A DNA stretch of 7,347 nucleotides from Anaerolineaceae bacterium UBA5211. GTDB taxonomy: Bacteria > Chloroflexota > Anaerolineae > Anaerolineales > Anaerolineaceae. A model generated the notes under the pieces. The model was not told the origin of the DNA. It ran no database searches and saw only the letters and a list, made by a program, of their open reading frames with translations. This document shows, piece by piece, positions 1 through 6,211 of the stretch (positions are counted from its first letter, which is position 1; each line of letters opens with the position of its first letter). Where the stretch lies: positions 115,005 to 122,351 of the forward strand of contig DHVJ01000034.1 of NCBI GenBank assembly GCA_002412595.1. Reading direction: 5' to 3'. Both the position numbers and the translations under genes were made by a program.

Positions 1-1423
1 CCGCCTGTATGCCCCGCATGCCAAGATCGGCCTGCTGGAACCTTCCGATTCGCAGGAATGCAAGGATTTCACCAAACTGGCATTCGAGTTGAGCGAGCGC
101 TTCGACGTGCCCATGCTGCTTCGTATGACCACGCGCGTCTGCCATTCCAAGGGGCTAGTGGAACTGCAGGAACGTGAGGATGTTCCGGTGAAAACCTACC
201 GGCGCGACATCCAGAAATTCGCCTTATTACCTTCCACCGCGCGCATCCGCCACGTTGCCCGCGAAGAACTGCTAATCGAAATGGAAGCCTTCGCCAACGA
301 TTGTCCGGTCAATTACGCCGAATACAACCCCGGCGCCAGCGCGGGCGTCATCACCAGCGGCATTTCATACCAGTATGCCCGCGAGGTCTTCGGCGACACG
401 GTCTCCTACCTCAAATTAGGCCTGACCTACCCGCTGCCGCGCAAGCTCATCAGTGAATTCGCGCAGAAATTCGAGACCCTGTATGTCATCGAAGAAAACG
501 ACCCGTACCTGGAAAACGCAATCCGGGCTTTGGGCTACACCCACGTGATCGGCAAGGAGCGCATTCCCATCTGCGGCGAACTCAACACCCAAATCTTGCG
601 CGCAGCGTTGTTAGGAATCCCCGCGGAAGCGGCTTATGAAGTCGAACTGGACGCGCCTGCCCGCCCGCCGGTGATGTGCGCCGGATGCGGTCACCGCGGC
701 TTTTTCTACGCGCTCAGCCGCAAACTGAAGCGCTTTGTGCCTGTCGGCGACATCGGCTGCTACGGGCTGGGTGCCAACCCGCCCCTGAGCGCCTCTGATT
801 ACTCGCTGTGCATGGGCGCCGGATTGTCCTCCACCATCGGCCTGTCCAAGGCGCTGGCGCTGCAAGGTGATTCGCGCAAAGTACTCGGTATGGTAGGTGA
901 TTCCACTTTCTTCCATTCCGGCCTGAACTCGCTCATCGACGTGGTCAGTTCCAACGCCAACGTGGTGGCCTGTGTGCTCAACAACCACATCACCGCCATG
1001 ACCGGCCACCAGCAAAATCCCGGAACTGAGTTCAACCTGATGGGCGAACCCAACCACATGATCGACCTGGTCAAGCTGATTCGAGCCACAGACATCGACG
1101 ACGAGCGCATCCGCGTGGTCGATCCGCTGGATTTCGAAGCCGTTAATGCAGCTTTGGATGAAGCCGGTGAGATCGAAGGGCCTTTCGTGATCGTCACCAG
1201 CCGCCCCTGCGCGCTGCTCAAAGAAGTCGTACGCGCCAACGCCGGCAAATATTGCCAGGTTGACACGGAAAAATGCCGCGGCTGCAAGAAATGCCTGCAG
1301 ATTGCCTGCCCGGCTATTTCATTCGTAGATAACAAAGCTGTCATCGCCCAGGATGCCTGCAACGGCTGCGGGCTGTGCATGCAGATGTGCAATTTCGACG
1401 CAATTTCCAAGGTAGGTGAATAA
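1..1423 (+). CDS. iorA: Indolepyruvate:ferredoxin oxidoreductase, alpha subunit (5' partial)
   Basis: This is the large catalytic subunit of a thiamine-pyrophosphate (TPP) enzyme that converts aryl 2-oxoacids such as indolepyruvate plus CoA into acyl-CoA and CO2, reducing ferredoxin in the cytoplasm. The frame is open from base 2, so the gene starts outside the window; the TTG at 89 is internal. About 473 residues are visible, against roughly 600 for the family. Using visible-residue numbers: 1-60 end the pyrimidine-binding domain (LEPSDSQE, then FELSERFD). Around 226-231 lies CAGCGH, opening the TPP-binding domain, with GDS at 299-301 and NN at 327-328 as the metal/TPP loop. The C-terminus is a two-cluster ferredoxin domain with cysteines at 425, 428, 431, 436 and at 453, 456, 459, 463. 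The CxxCxxCxxxxC spacing of the first set is usual for IorA as I recall it. The second set ends Cys-Asn where Cys-Pro is common. The stop overlaps the iorB start by 1 nt. Family assignment is firm; substrate preference is inferred. Confidence 0.95.
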   Translation, partial: RLYAPHAKIGLLEPSDSQECKDFTKLAFELSERFDVPMLLRMTTRVCHSKGLVELQEREDVPVKTYRRDIQKFALLPSTARIRHVAREELLIEMEAFANDCPVNYAEYNPGASAGVITSGISYQYAREVFGDTVSYLKLGLTYPLPRKLISEFAQKFETLYVIEENDPYLENAIRALGYTHVIGKERIPICGELNTQILRAALLGIPAEAAYEVELDAPARPPVMCAGCGHRGFFYALSRKLKRFVPVGDIGCYGLGANPPLSASDYSLCMGAGLSSTIGLSKALALQGDSRKVLGMVGDSTFFHSGLNSLIDVVSSNANVVACVLNNHITAMTGHQQNPGTEFNLMGEPNHMIDLVKLIRATDIDDERIRVVDPLDFEAVNAALDEAGEIEGPFVIVTSRPCALLKEVVRANAGKYCQVDTEKCRGCKKCLQIACPAISFVDNKAVIAQDACNGCGLCMQMCNFDAISKVGE

Positions 1424-2007
1424 TGACGACCAAAAGTATCCTGCTGGTGGGTGTCGGCGGCCAGGGCACCATCCTGATTTCCAAGATCATCACGGCCGGA
1501 CTGGCAGAAATGGGCTACGACGTAAAAATGAGCGAAATCCACGGCATGAGCCAGCGCGGCGGCAGTGTGACCACCCAAATTAAGTACGGTGAAAAGGTTT
1601 ACGCCCCCAATCTGGGTATAGGCGAAGCCGACCTGATTGTTTCTTTCGAAAAAGTGGAAGCCCTGCGCGCGCTGCCCTACCTGAAAGCAGGCGGCTCGCT
1701 CATCATGGACGACCGCGAAATCTACCCCATGCCAGTGTTGACCGGCGACGCGGTTTACCCGCACGAAGCTTATGACCAGTTAAAAGCCATAGTGCCTTCC
1801 ATCAAGCTCATCCAGGCCGCGGAAACCGCGCAGTCACTGGGAAACATGCGTGCGCAGAACATCGTGCTGTTGGGCGCGATGGTCAAGCTGTTGGGGCTGG
1901 ATGACAAAATCGATTGGAAGAAGATCGTAGCCGAAAACGTGCCGGTGAAATCCAAGGAAATGAACCTGGCCGCATTTGACGCCGGTACCGCCATGCTGGA
2001 GGCTTAA
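1423..2007 (+). CDS. iorB: Indolepyruvate:ferredoxin oxidoreductase, beta subunit
   Basis: This is the small subunit that pairs with IorA; it belongs to the gamma-domain family of 2-oxoacid:ferredoxin oxidoreductases. At 194 aa it has the usual length. The N-terminus carries the glycine-rich nucleotide-fold motif GVGGQG (residues 10-15). Next comes the hallmark EIHGMSQRGGSV (38-49), which lines the active-site region near CoA/TPP in this family. The start ATG lies in TAATG at 1421-1425, overlapping the iorA stop by one base, with a GGTAGGTG stretch just upstream as ribosome site, so the subunits are probably made in equal amounts by translational coupling. The protein has no iron-sulfur cysteines, as expected, because the clusters sit in IorA. 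I see nothing truncated or odd. Confidence 0.95.
   Translation: MTTKSILLVGVGGQGTILISKIITAGLAEMGYDVKMSEIHGMSQRGGSVTTQIKYGEKVYAPNLGIGEADLIVSFEKVEALRALPYLKAGGSLIMDDREIYPMPVLTGDAVYPHEAYDQLKAIVPSIKLIQAAETAQSLGNMRAQNIVLLGAMVKLLGLDDKIDWKKIVAENVPVKSKEMNLAAFDAGTAMLEA
1998..2002 (+). promoter_or_regulatory. Ribosome binding site that fixes the ptb start
   Basis: A perfect GGAGG lies at the very end of iorB, with 9 nt between it and the GTG at 2012. It favours GTG 2012 over the in-frame TTG at 1976, which would lie inside iorB and add 12 residues not expected for the family. Confidence 0.75.
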
Positions 2008-2011
2008 GCTC

Positions 2012-2932
2012 GTGTACCGGGACTTCTCCGAAATCGTTGAAAAAACACGCGCAGCCCAGACCAAGAGTGTCCTGGCGGTAGCCGCGGCAGAAGACACGCA
2101 CGTCATTGAAGCCGTGCTGAAGGCCGGGCGCGAAGGCATCGCCGACGCCATTCTGGTGGGTAACGCGCCCATCATCCGCGAGCTGATCCGCAGCCAGGAA
2201 GGCGACCCGGCGGATTTCGAGATCGTCACTGCCGCTTCCGACGAAAACGCCGGGCAGGCAGCCGTTTCGTTGGTCAAAGCCGGGAAGGCCAATATCCTGA
2301 TGAAGGGCAAAATGGAAACACGCGACCTGCTCAAGCCGGTGGTGGCCAGGGAAAACGACCTTCATACCGGGCGCGTCATGTCGCACATGGCCTTCAACAA
2401 ACTGCCCAATTATCCCAAGTTGATCGTCAACACGGACGGCGGTATGATCGTTTACCCCAGTCTGGAAGACAAAAAGAACATCATCATCAACGCCGTCACT
2501 ACCCTGCGCGCTATGGGCTACGATTGTCCCAAAATTGCCGTGCTGGCGGGTGTTGAAAAAGTAAATCCCAAGATGATTGAGACCGTGGAAGCCGATCAGC
2601 TCAAACAGATGAACCTGAGCGGCGAAATCCCGGACTGCATTGTGGAAGGACCGCTGTCTTACGACATAGCCATGGATGCTGAAATCGCGCGCTATAAGGG
2701 CAGCCATTGCCCGCACAGCGGCGACTTCGACGTGCTGGTGGTGCCTAACCTGGCGGCCGGCAATATTCTGGGAAAATCCTGGACTGTTACCGCCCAATCG
2801 GTCATGGCCGGCATCATCGTGGGTGCCAAGGTGCCCGTCATCATCGTCTCGCGCGGTTCGTCCAGCGAAGAAAAGTTCCTTTCCATCGCGCTGGCCGCGG
2901 TGGCAGCCGAAGGCAAGCAGGTAAAACGATGA
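2012..2932 (+). CDS. ptb: Phosphate butyryltransferase (phosphate acyltransferase)
   Basis: The enzyme swaps CoA for phosphate on short or branched acyl-CoAs, giving an acyl phosphate for the kinase encoded next. From the GTG start it is 306 aa, close to the roughly 300 of Ptb proteins and shorter than most Pta enzymes. Family motifs seen are LMKGKMETRDLL (96-107), NTDGGM (140-145), VEGPLSYDIAM (211-221) and, at the C-terminus, GAKVPVIIVSRGSSSEEK (271-288), which is typical of the phosphate acetyl/butyryltransferase fold. The gene begins 4 nt after the iorB stop with a strong GGAGG site, and ends in ATGA overlapping buk by 4 nt. Its place between iorAB and buk suggests it acts on the CoA-thioester made by IorAB, possibly phenylacetyl-, indoleacetyl- or branched acyl-CoA rather than butyryl-CoA. 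The family call is solid; the true substrate cannot be read from sequence. Confidence 0.93.
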   Translation: MYRDFSEIVEKTRAAQTKSVLAVAAAEDTHVIEAVLKAGREGIADAILVGNAPIIRELIRSQEGDPADFEIVTAASDENAGQAAVSLVKAGKANILMKGKMETRDLLKPVVARENDLHTGRVMSHMAFNKLPNYPKLIVNTDGGMIVYPSLEDKKNIIINAVTTLRAMGYDCPKIAVLAGVEKVNPKMIETVEADQLKQMNLSGEIPDCIVEGPLSYDIAMDAEIARYKGSHCPHSGDFDVLVVPNLAAGNILGKSWTVTAQSVMAGIIVGAKVPVIIVSRGSSSEEKFLSIALAAVAAEGKQVKR

Positions 2933-3999
2933 CAAAAGATAAAATTCTGGTGATCAATCCCGGCTCCACCTCGACCAAGATCGCGGTGTATGCCGGTGAA
3001 CAGCAGCTGTGGCAAGAGAACATTGAGCATTCCGCCACAGAACTGACGCCATTTAAAGTGATTTACGACCAACTGCCCATGCGTCTGGCGTTGGTCAGAA
3101 ACATCCTCCAACAAAGAGGACTTGCCGTAGAAGAGTTACAGGCTGTGGCTGCCAGGGGCGGCCTGCTGCCGCCCCTGGCAGCCGGTGCTTACGAGGTCAA
3201 TCCGCACATGCTGGATATTCTCGAAAACCATGCGGTCAACCAGCATGCCTCCAACCTGGCAGCCGGCATTGCCTATGCCATTGCACAGCCGCTGGGTATC
3301 AAGGCTTATGTCTATGACCCGGTCACGGTGGATGAGATGATTGACCTGGTACGCATCACCGGCCTGAAGGAAATCAAACGCCACGGTCAGGGCCATAACC
3401 TGAACATGCGCGCTGCAGCCCTGCGCTACTGCGCGGATAACCAGGTGGATTACCACGAGGTCAACCTGATCGTGGCCCATTTGGGCGGCGGCATCACCTT
3501 GAGTTTGCACGCCCAGGGCCGCATTATCGACATGGTCTCCGACGACGAAGGGCCTTTCTCTCCGGAGCGGGCCGGCGCGCTGCCGAATTACAAACTGCTC
3601 AAGGAAGTGTACGCGGGCGGAGCAGAATTTTCGGAAGTGATGAAGAAGCTCCAACGCCGCGGCGGCCTGATGTCGCATTTTGGGACATCGGATGTGCGCG
3701 CGGTTCAGCAGATGGCCGTCGAAGGCGACCAGCAAGCCGCACTGGTATTGGACGCCATGGCGCTCAGCGTGGCGCAGAGCGCCGCGCGCCTGGCCGTGGA
3801 CGTCAATGGCGCGGTCGATGCCATCATCCTGACCGGCGGCATCGCCCAATCAAATACTTTCGTCCAAAATATCATCGAGCGCATCGCTTTCATCGCCCCG
3901 GTAACGATTATCCCGGGCGAAAATGAAATGCAGGCCTTGGCCGCCGGTGTGGGAAGAGTACTTCGCGGTGAAGAGTTAGCCCGTGTTTATGGAAGCTGA
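2929..3999 (+). CDS. buk: Butyrate kinase family acyl-phosphate kinase
   Basis: An ASKHA-fold kinase that moves phosphate from an acyl phosphate to ADP, making ATP and a free carboxylic acid. At 356 aa it has the normal Buk length. Motifs in order: phosphate-binding NPGSTSTK (10-17), RGGLL (76-80), YDPVTVDEM (129-137), HLGGGI (184-189), DEGPFSPERAG (206-216), GTSDVR (252-257) and the second phosphate-binding loop LTGGIA (301-306). The motif usually seen as GRGGLLKP reads ARGGLLPP here, exactly where a perfect 16-bp hairpin lies in the DNA (3147-3183). The start ATG overlaps the ptb stop as ATGA, with only a weak AGG upstream, so translation is probably coupled to ptb. It is the last gene of the operon; no convincing terminator follows. 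Substrate is inferred from the iorAB context; butyrate or a branched-chain acid remains possible. Confidence 0.93.
   Translation: MTKDKILVINPGSTSTKIAVYAGEQQLWQENIEHSATELTPFKVIYDQLPMRLALVRNILQQRGLAVEELQAVAARGGLLPPLAAGAYEVNPHMLDILENHAVNQHASNLAAGIAYAIAQPLGIKAYVYDPVTVDEMIDLVRITGLKEIKRHGQGHNLNMRAAALRYCADNQVDYHEVNLIVAHLGGGITLSLHAQGRIIDMVSDDEGPFSPERAGALPNYKLLKEVYAGGAEFSEVMKKLQRRGGLMSHFGTSDVRAVQQMAVEGDQQAALVLDAMALSVAQSAARLAVDVNGAVDAIILTGGIAQSNTFVQNIIERIAFIAPVTIIPGENEMQALAAGVGRVLRGEELARVYGS
3147..3183. repeat. Perfect 16-bp inverted repeat inside buk
   Basis: The arms 3147-3162 and 3168-3183 are exact reverse complements, mostly G/C, around the 5-nt loop CTGCT. The mRNA would form a very stable hairpin about 220 nt into buk. 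There is no T-tract after it, so it is not a standard terminator. It encodes the stretch AARGGLLPPLAA, around a conserved Buk motif. Confidence 0.9.
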
Positions 4000-4217
4000 G
4001 CTGAGCATGAAAATCATCCGTCAGAATTGAACCATCCGTACGCAACCAAAATACCCAAACTATCGTATATCAGTTTAGTAAAATCCTTGACCTATTAATA
4101 AAGAGGCTGTCTTTTCATTCAACCGGTCTAATTTCAACTTCTCTTTTGGGAATGAAGAATATAATGAATCAGACATAGGTAAAAAAGAATAATCATTTAT
4201 CAGGATGGGAGAAATAA
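4000..4217. other. AT-rich intergenic region between buk and the flavodoxin gene
   Basis: About 218 nt without a credible gene on either strand, visibly richer in A and T than the flanking genes. It holds a short tandem GCTGA repeat around the buk stop, two copies of CATCCGT (4015-4021 and 4033-4039), and the putative promoter at 4160-4165. I found no hairpin with a T-tract that would end the ior-ptb-buk transcript. Confidence 0.7.
4139..4165 (+). promoter_or_regulatory. Putative sigma70-type promoter for the flavodoxin gene
   Basis: A perfect TATAAT -10 box lies at 4160-4165. The best -35 candidates at 15-16 nt spacing (around 4138-4144, CTTCTC/TTCTCT) are poor, so the promoter may be weak or need an activator. 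It would give a 5' leader of about 45 nt before the ATG at 4218. The position in the only AT-rich gap upstream of the gene supports it. Confidence 0.45.
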
Positions 4218-4724
4218 ATGGCAAACAAGATTCTTTTAGCTTACGCGACCAAATATGGCTCCACAAAAGAAGTCGCCGAAGCAGTAGCCAAAACGCTGGA
4301 AAATAAAGGTCTGGATGTGGACATGCAGCAGGCCAGCCAGGTGCGCTCAGTGAAGGAGTACAACTCCGTGATTTTAGGCGCGCCGCTTTACATGTACCGC
4401 TGGCATAAACATGCCGTGCAGTTCCTGAAACGCCATGAAAAAATGTTAAAGACAATGCCGGTGGTTGTCTTTGCGACCGGCCCTTCATTCAAGGGCGATG
4501 AGAAAGAATGGTTAGAAACCCGCGAGCAATTCAGCAAGGAGCTGGCCAATTTCCCCTGGTTCAAGCCGATTGAAGTTGAGGTATTGGGCGGCAAATTCGA
4601 CCCCGCCAACCTGGGTTTTCCGATGAAGCATTTTCTCAAGGACCTGCCGGCAGCCGACTTGCGCGATTGGGACGCCATCGCGGCCTGGGCGGCTGAGTTA
4701 GCCGGCAAATTGCAAGCCAAATAA
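4218..4724 (+). CDS. Flavodoxin-domain protein, HemG-like
   Basis: A 168-aa flavodoxin-fold protein expected to bind FMN and act in cytoplasmic electron transfer. The N-terminal strand and loop YATKYGSTKEVAE (9-21) form the FMN-phosphate loop. VILGAPLYMYRWHKH (51-65) matches the second flavin loop as found in the Flavodoxin_5/HemG group rather than in classical flavodoxins. VVVFATGPS (82-90) is the central strand, and the C-terminal DWDAIAAWAAEL (150-161) resembles the end of HemG. HemG oxidises protoporphyrinogen IX, but no haem gene is nearby, so a general flavodoxin-like reductase is equally possible. The ATG has a good GGGAGA site 5 nt upstream (4207-4212). The gene stands alone, with its own likely promoter and a strong terminator. 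No signal peptide or membrane segment is seen. Confidence 0.85.
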   Translation: MANKILLAYATKYGSTKEVAEAVAKTLENKGLDVDMQQASQVRSVKEYNSVILGAPLYMYRWHKHAVQFLKRHEKMLKTMPVVVFATGPSFKGDEKEWLETREQFSKELANFPWFKPIEVEVLGGKFDPANLGFPMKHFLKDLPAADLRDWDAIAAWAAELAGKLQAK

Positions 4725-4741
4725 TCCGGTTTTTCAATCAT

Positions 4742-4778
4742 AAGCAAAAATCCACTTAGATTAAGTGGATTTTTGCTT
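4742..4778. terminator. Bidirectional intrinsic terminator
   Basis: A perfect 17-bp stem (4742-4758 with 4762-4778) closes on the 3-nt loop GAT. The outer part of the stem pairs an A-tract with a T-tract, so transcripts from either strand end in a U-run. It sits 17 nt after the flavodoxin stop and also lies downstream of the converging minus-strand operon, so it can serve both. Confidence 0.9.
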
Positions 4779-4806
4779 TCTTGCTTCTCCCCCATTTGCT
4801 CCCCTT

Positions 4807-4848
4807 TTGTGTCGATATTTCCCCAAAAACTCTTCAACATCGACACAA
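4807..4848. repeat. Inverted repeat, 10-bp arms
   Basis: TTGTGTCGAT (4807-4816) is repeated in reverse complement as ATCGACACAA (4839-4848), with a 22-nt spacer. It abuts the TTTCCCC hairpin at 4849-4867. Spacing and symmetry could suit a protein-binding operator or an RNA stem-loop; the function is unknown. Confidence 0.7.
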
Positions 4849-4867
4849 TTTCCCCATCCAGGGGAAA
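4849..4867. repeat. TTTCCCC/GGGGAAA hairpin and repeated heptamer
   Basis: TTTCCCC (4849-4855) and GGGGAAA (4861-4867) form a 7-bp stem with the loop ATCCA. TTTCCCC also occurs at 4818-4824 and 4888-4894, so the single GGGGAAA could pair with any of three partners. ATTTCCCCA is a direct repeat at 4817 and 4848, 31 bp apart. Confidence 0.7.
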
Positions 4868-4876
4868 CAATCACAC

Positions 4877-4896
4877 AAAAATTGGGGTTTCCCCCC
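4877..4896 (-). terminator. Possible short terminator of the minus-strand operon
   Basis: Read on the minus strand, a G-run (4896-4891), AAA, CCCC (4887-4884) and then AATTTTT (4883-4877) form a small GC hairpin followed by a U-tract, about 12 nt after the stop at 4909. The stem is only 4 bp, so this is weaker than the 4742-4778 terminator. Confidence 0.4.
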
Positions 4897-4908
4897 ACTG
4901 AACCTTTC

Positions 4909-5280
4909 TTATAGGCTCTCTGCCGGCGGCTTTCCGGCCAGGCGATCTTCCAGTTCCTGGTTTAAAACTCGCAGGATGGTATCGACCACACCCGGGCGCG
5001 CGCCGAACATCAATTTCTGCCCGACCGCGTTCAACGGGAAAGCATAGATATCCATCCGGGTGCCACCCTCGTTTTCCGGCGTGAATTGGATTTCCAATTG
5101 GCTGCGGTCCCCCAGATAATTTCCAAACAACTTCTTGTCCATCTGGGCAATCAGTTTGCCATTCTTCTTGTCTTTTTGGACGACCTTGCCGCCTATATGC
5201 TGGACGCTGCTAATGACGGCTATCCAGACTTTCTCCAATGGATAAGCAAACACTTGGGATGATTTCTGTTCGTAGGGCAT
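4909..5280 (-). CDS. Conserved-looking protein of unknown function, 123 aa
   Basis: I do not recognise this family. The 123-aa protein has no signal peptide, membrane helix or cysteine. Its make-up suggests a small alpha/beta domain: a strand, a helix (EKVWIAVISSVQHIG, 16-30), then strands KVVQKDKKNGKLIAQ (32-46), RSQLEIQFTPENEG (59-72) and TRMDIYAFPL (74-83), ending in a helix VVDTILRVLNQELEDRL (98-114). That order recalls small ligand-binding or BamC-like domains, but this is only an impression. The ATG lies 1 nt after the pfkB stop, and its AAGGAG site (5290-5285) is made of the last pfkB codons, so its translation should depend on pfkB. As last gene of the operon it may act with the sugar enzymes. 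Reality of the gene is supported by the ribosome site, position and protein-like composition. Confidence 0.75.
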   Translation of the reverse strand: MPYEQKSSQVFAYPLEKVWIAVISSVQHIGGKVVQKDKKNGKLIAQMDKKLFGNYLGDRSQLEIQFTPENEGGTRMDIYAFPLNAVGQKLMFGARPGVVDTILRVLNQELEDRLAGKPPAESL

Positions 5281-5281
5281 A

Positions 5282-6211
5282 TTACTCCTTGCTGATCACA
5301 ACTTGCTCGATTAATGCTTCCACCTGGGCGCAGCTTGGCATACCCGTGCCCGGCAAAGCAGCCGCCGCGGAACCGGCAGCCAACCCCCACACGAAGGCAT
5401 CCTGCAAGGGCGCGTCCCGGCTGAGCCGATCCACGACGGCCGCCAGCATGGCATCCCCGGCGCCAGTGGGGTTCTTTTCATCAATTTTAGGCGGCTGCCC
5501 GACCCATATTTGATCGCCCTTGCTGCACAGGCTTTTTCCGCCGCCGGCTGACAGAAGGATGTTTTTCACACCCAGTTTATGCACACTGTTGACAGCCCGG
5601 CTGATACCGGAAAAATCTCCAACGTTCAAATCAGTGATCTGCGCGATTTCCTCTAGATTGGGCTTTATCAGGTAAGGCCCGGCCGCGCAGCCCAGGCGGA
5701 AAGGCTCGCCACTGGAATCCAGCACGGCCCAGGCGCCCTTTCTTTGGATCAGATGGATTATTTTTTCATAGATATCGGCCGGTACACCGCGCGGCAGACT
5801 GCCCGCCAGCACCCACCAATCATCCGGCTGCACCAGCCCCTCTATCTTACGAAGCAATTCTTTCACTTCTTGCTCGGAAACCAGCGGGCCGGCTTCGTTG
5901 ACCTTGAAATAGGTGCGATCCCGGTCGTTGACAATGCTAATATTGGTGCGCGTTTCCTCGCTCACCTGCACAAAGTCGGTGCGGATACCGATGCCCTCCA
6001 GCCCGGCGCGCAGTACCTGACCGGTATGTCCGCCGACAAAGCCCATCGCAACACACTCTGAACCCAGCGCGGATAACATGCGTGCAATGTTGAAGCCCTT
6101 ACCACCGTAATCGATCTTCACGGAAGACGCGCGCAAGACCGCGTTGGGCAGCAGTTCAGCGACGTGGTATTCCTTATCCAGGGCCGGGTTCAAGGTAAGC
6201 GTGTAGATCAT
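5282..6211 (-). CDS. 1-phosphofructokinase/tagatose-6-phosphate kinase family (PfkB) sugar kinase
   Basis: A cytoplasmic ribokinase-fold enzyme that phosphorylates a hexose monophosphate with ATP. The FruK/LacC branch is shown by the N-terminal TLNPALD (6-12), YGGKGFN (35-41, PfkB signature 1), TRTNISI (87-93), IKPN (182-185) and the C-terminal NPTGAGDAM (247-255), in which Asp253 is the expected catalytic base. The 309 aa are the family's usual size and all key residues are present. Likely substrates are fructose 1-phosphate, tagatose 6-phosphate or a related ketose phosphate; sequence alone does not separate them. The start ATG overlaps the stop of the upstream membrane-protein gene as ATGA (4 nt), with an AAGGAAA ribosome site. 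It lies downstream of a SorE-like dehydrogenase, pointing to ketose or polyol phosphate breakdown. No PTS or sugar transporter gene is visible here. Confidence 0.9.
   Translation of the reverse strand: MIYTLTLNPALDKEYHVAELLPNAVLRASSVKIDYGGKGFNIARMLSALGSECVAMGFVGGHTGQVLRAGLEGIGIRTDFVQVSEETRTNISIVNDRDRTYFKVNEAGPLVSEQEVKELLRKIEGLVQPDDWWVLAGSLPRGVPADIYEKIIHLIQRKGAWAVLDSSGEPFRLGCAAGPYLIKPNLEEIAQITDLNVGDFSGISRAVNSVHKLGVKNILLSAGGGKSLCSKGDQIWVGQPPKIDEKNPTGAGDAMLAAVVDRLSRDAPLQDAFVWGLAAGSAAAALPGTGMPSCAQVEALIEQVVISKE
5285..5290 (-). promoter_or_regulatory. Ribosome binding site inside the pfkB 3' end
   Basis: AAGGAG forms the last two sense codons (Lys-Glu) of the kinase gene and lies 4 nt before the ATG of the 123-aa gene. 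It supports that start and translational coupling. Confidence 0.7.

Noticed and set aside
611..1764. Long minus-strand open frames opposite iorA and iorB
   Set aside because: They lie wholly against well-identified genes, have no recognisable motifs and show the low-complexity His/Arg/Ser-rich look of antisense shadows.
1883..2935. 350-aa minus-strand open frame opposite ptb
   Set aside because: It is His- and Asp-rich without domains and mirrors the codon pattern of ptb; ptb itself has clear family motifs and a ribosome site.
3147..3183. buk hairpin as an intrinsic terminator or attenuator
   Set aside because: No T-tract follows and it is deep within an intact coding region, so it is listed only as an inverted repeat.
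3136..3849. 237-aa minus-strand frame opposite buk
   Set aside because: Antisense shadow with no recognisable domain; buk has all family motifs in the other direction.
4087..4110. Second promoter with TTGACC as -35 box
   Set aside because: No acceptable -10 box lies 16-18 nt downstream (the sequence there is close to TCTTTT).
4075..4488. 137-aa minus-strand frame spanning the promoter region and the flavodoxin start
   Set aside because: The composition is not protein-like and it overlaps a well-supported flavodoxin gene.
4789..4896. G-quadruplex on the minus strand from repeated C-runs
   Set aside because: Several runs of four or more exist, but the loops between them are mostly longer than 15 nt, so a stable quadruplex is unlikely.
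4781..5047. 88-aa plus-strand frame over the repeat-rich region
   Set aside because: It crosses the repeats and runs antisense to the 123-aa gene, with no ribosome site or recognisable domain.
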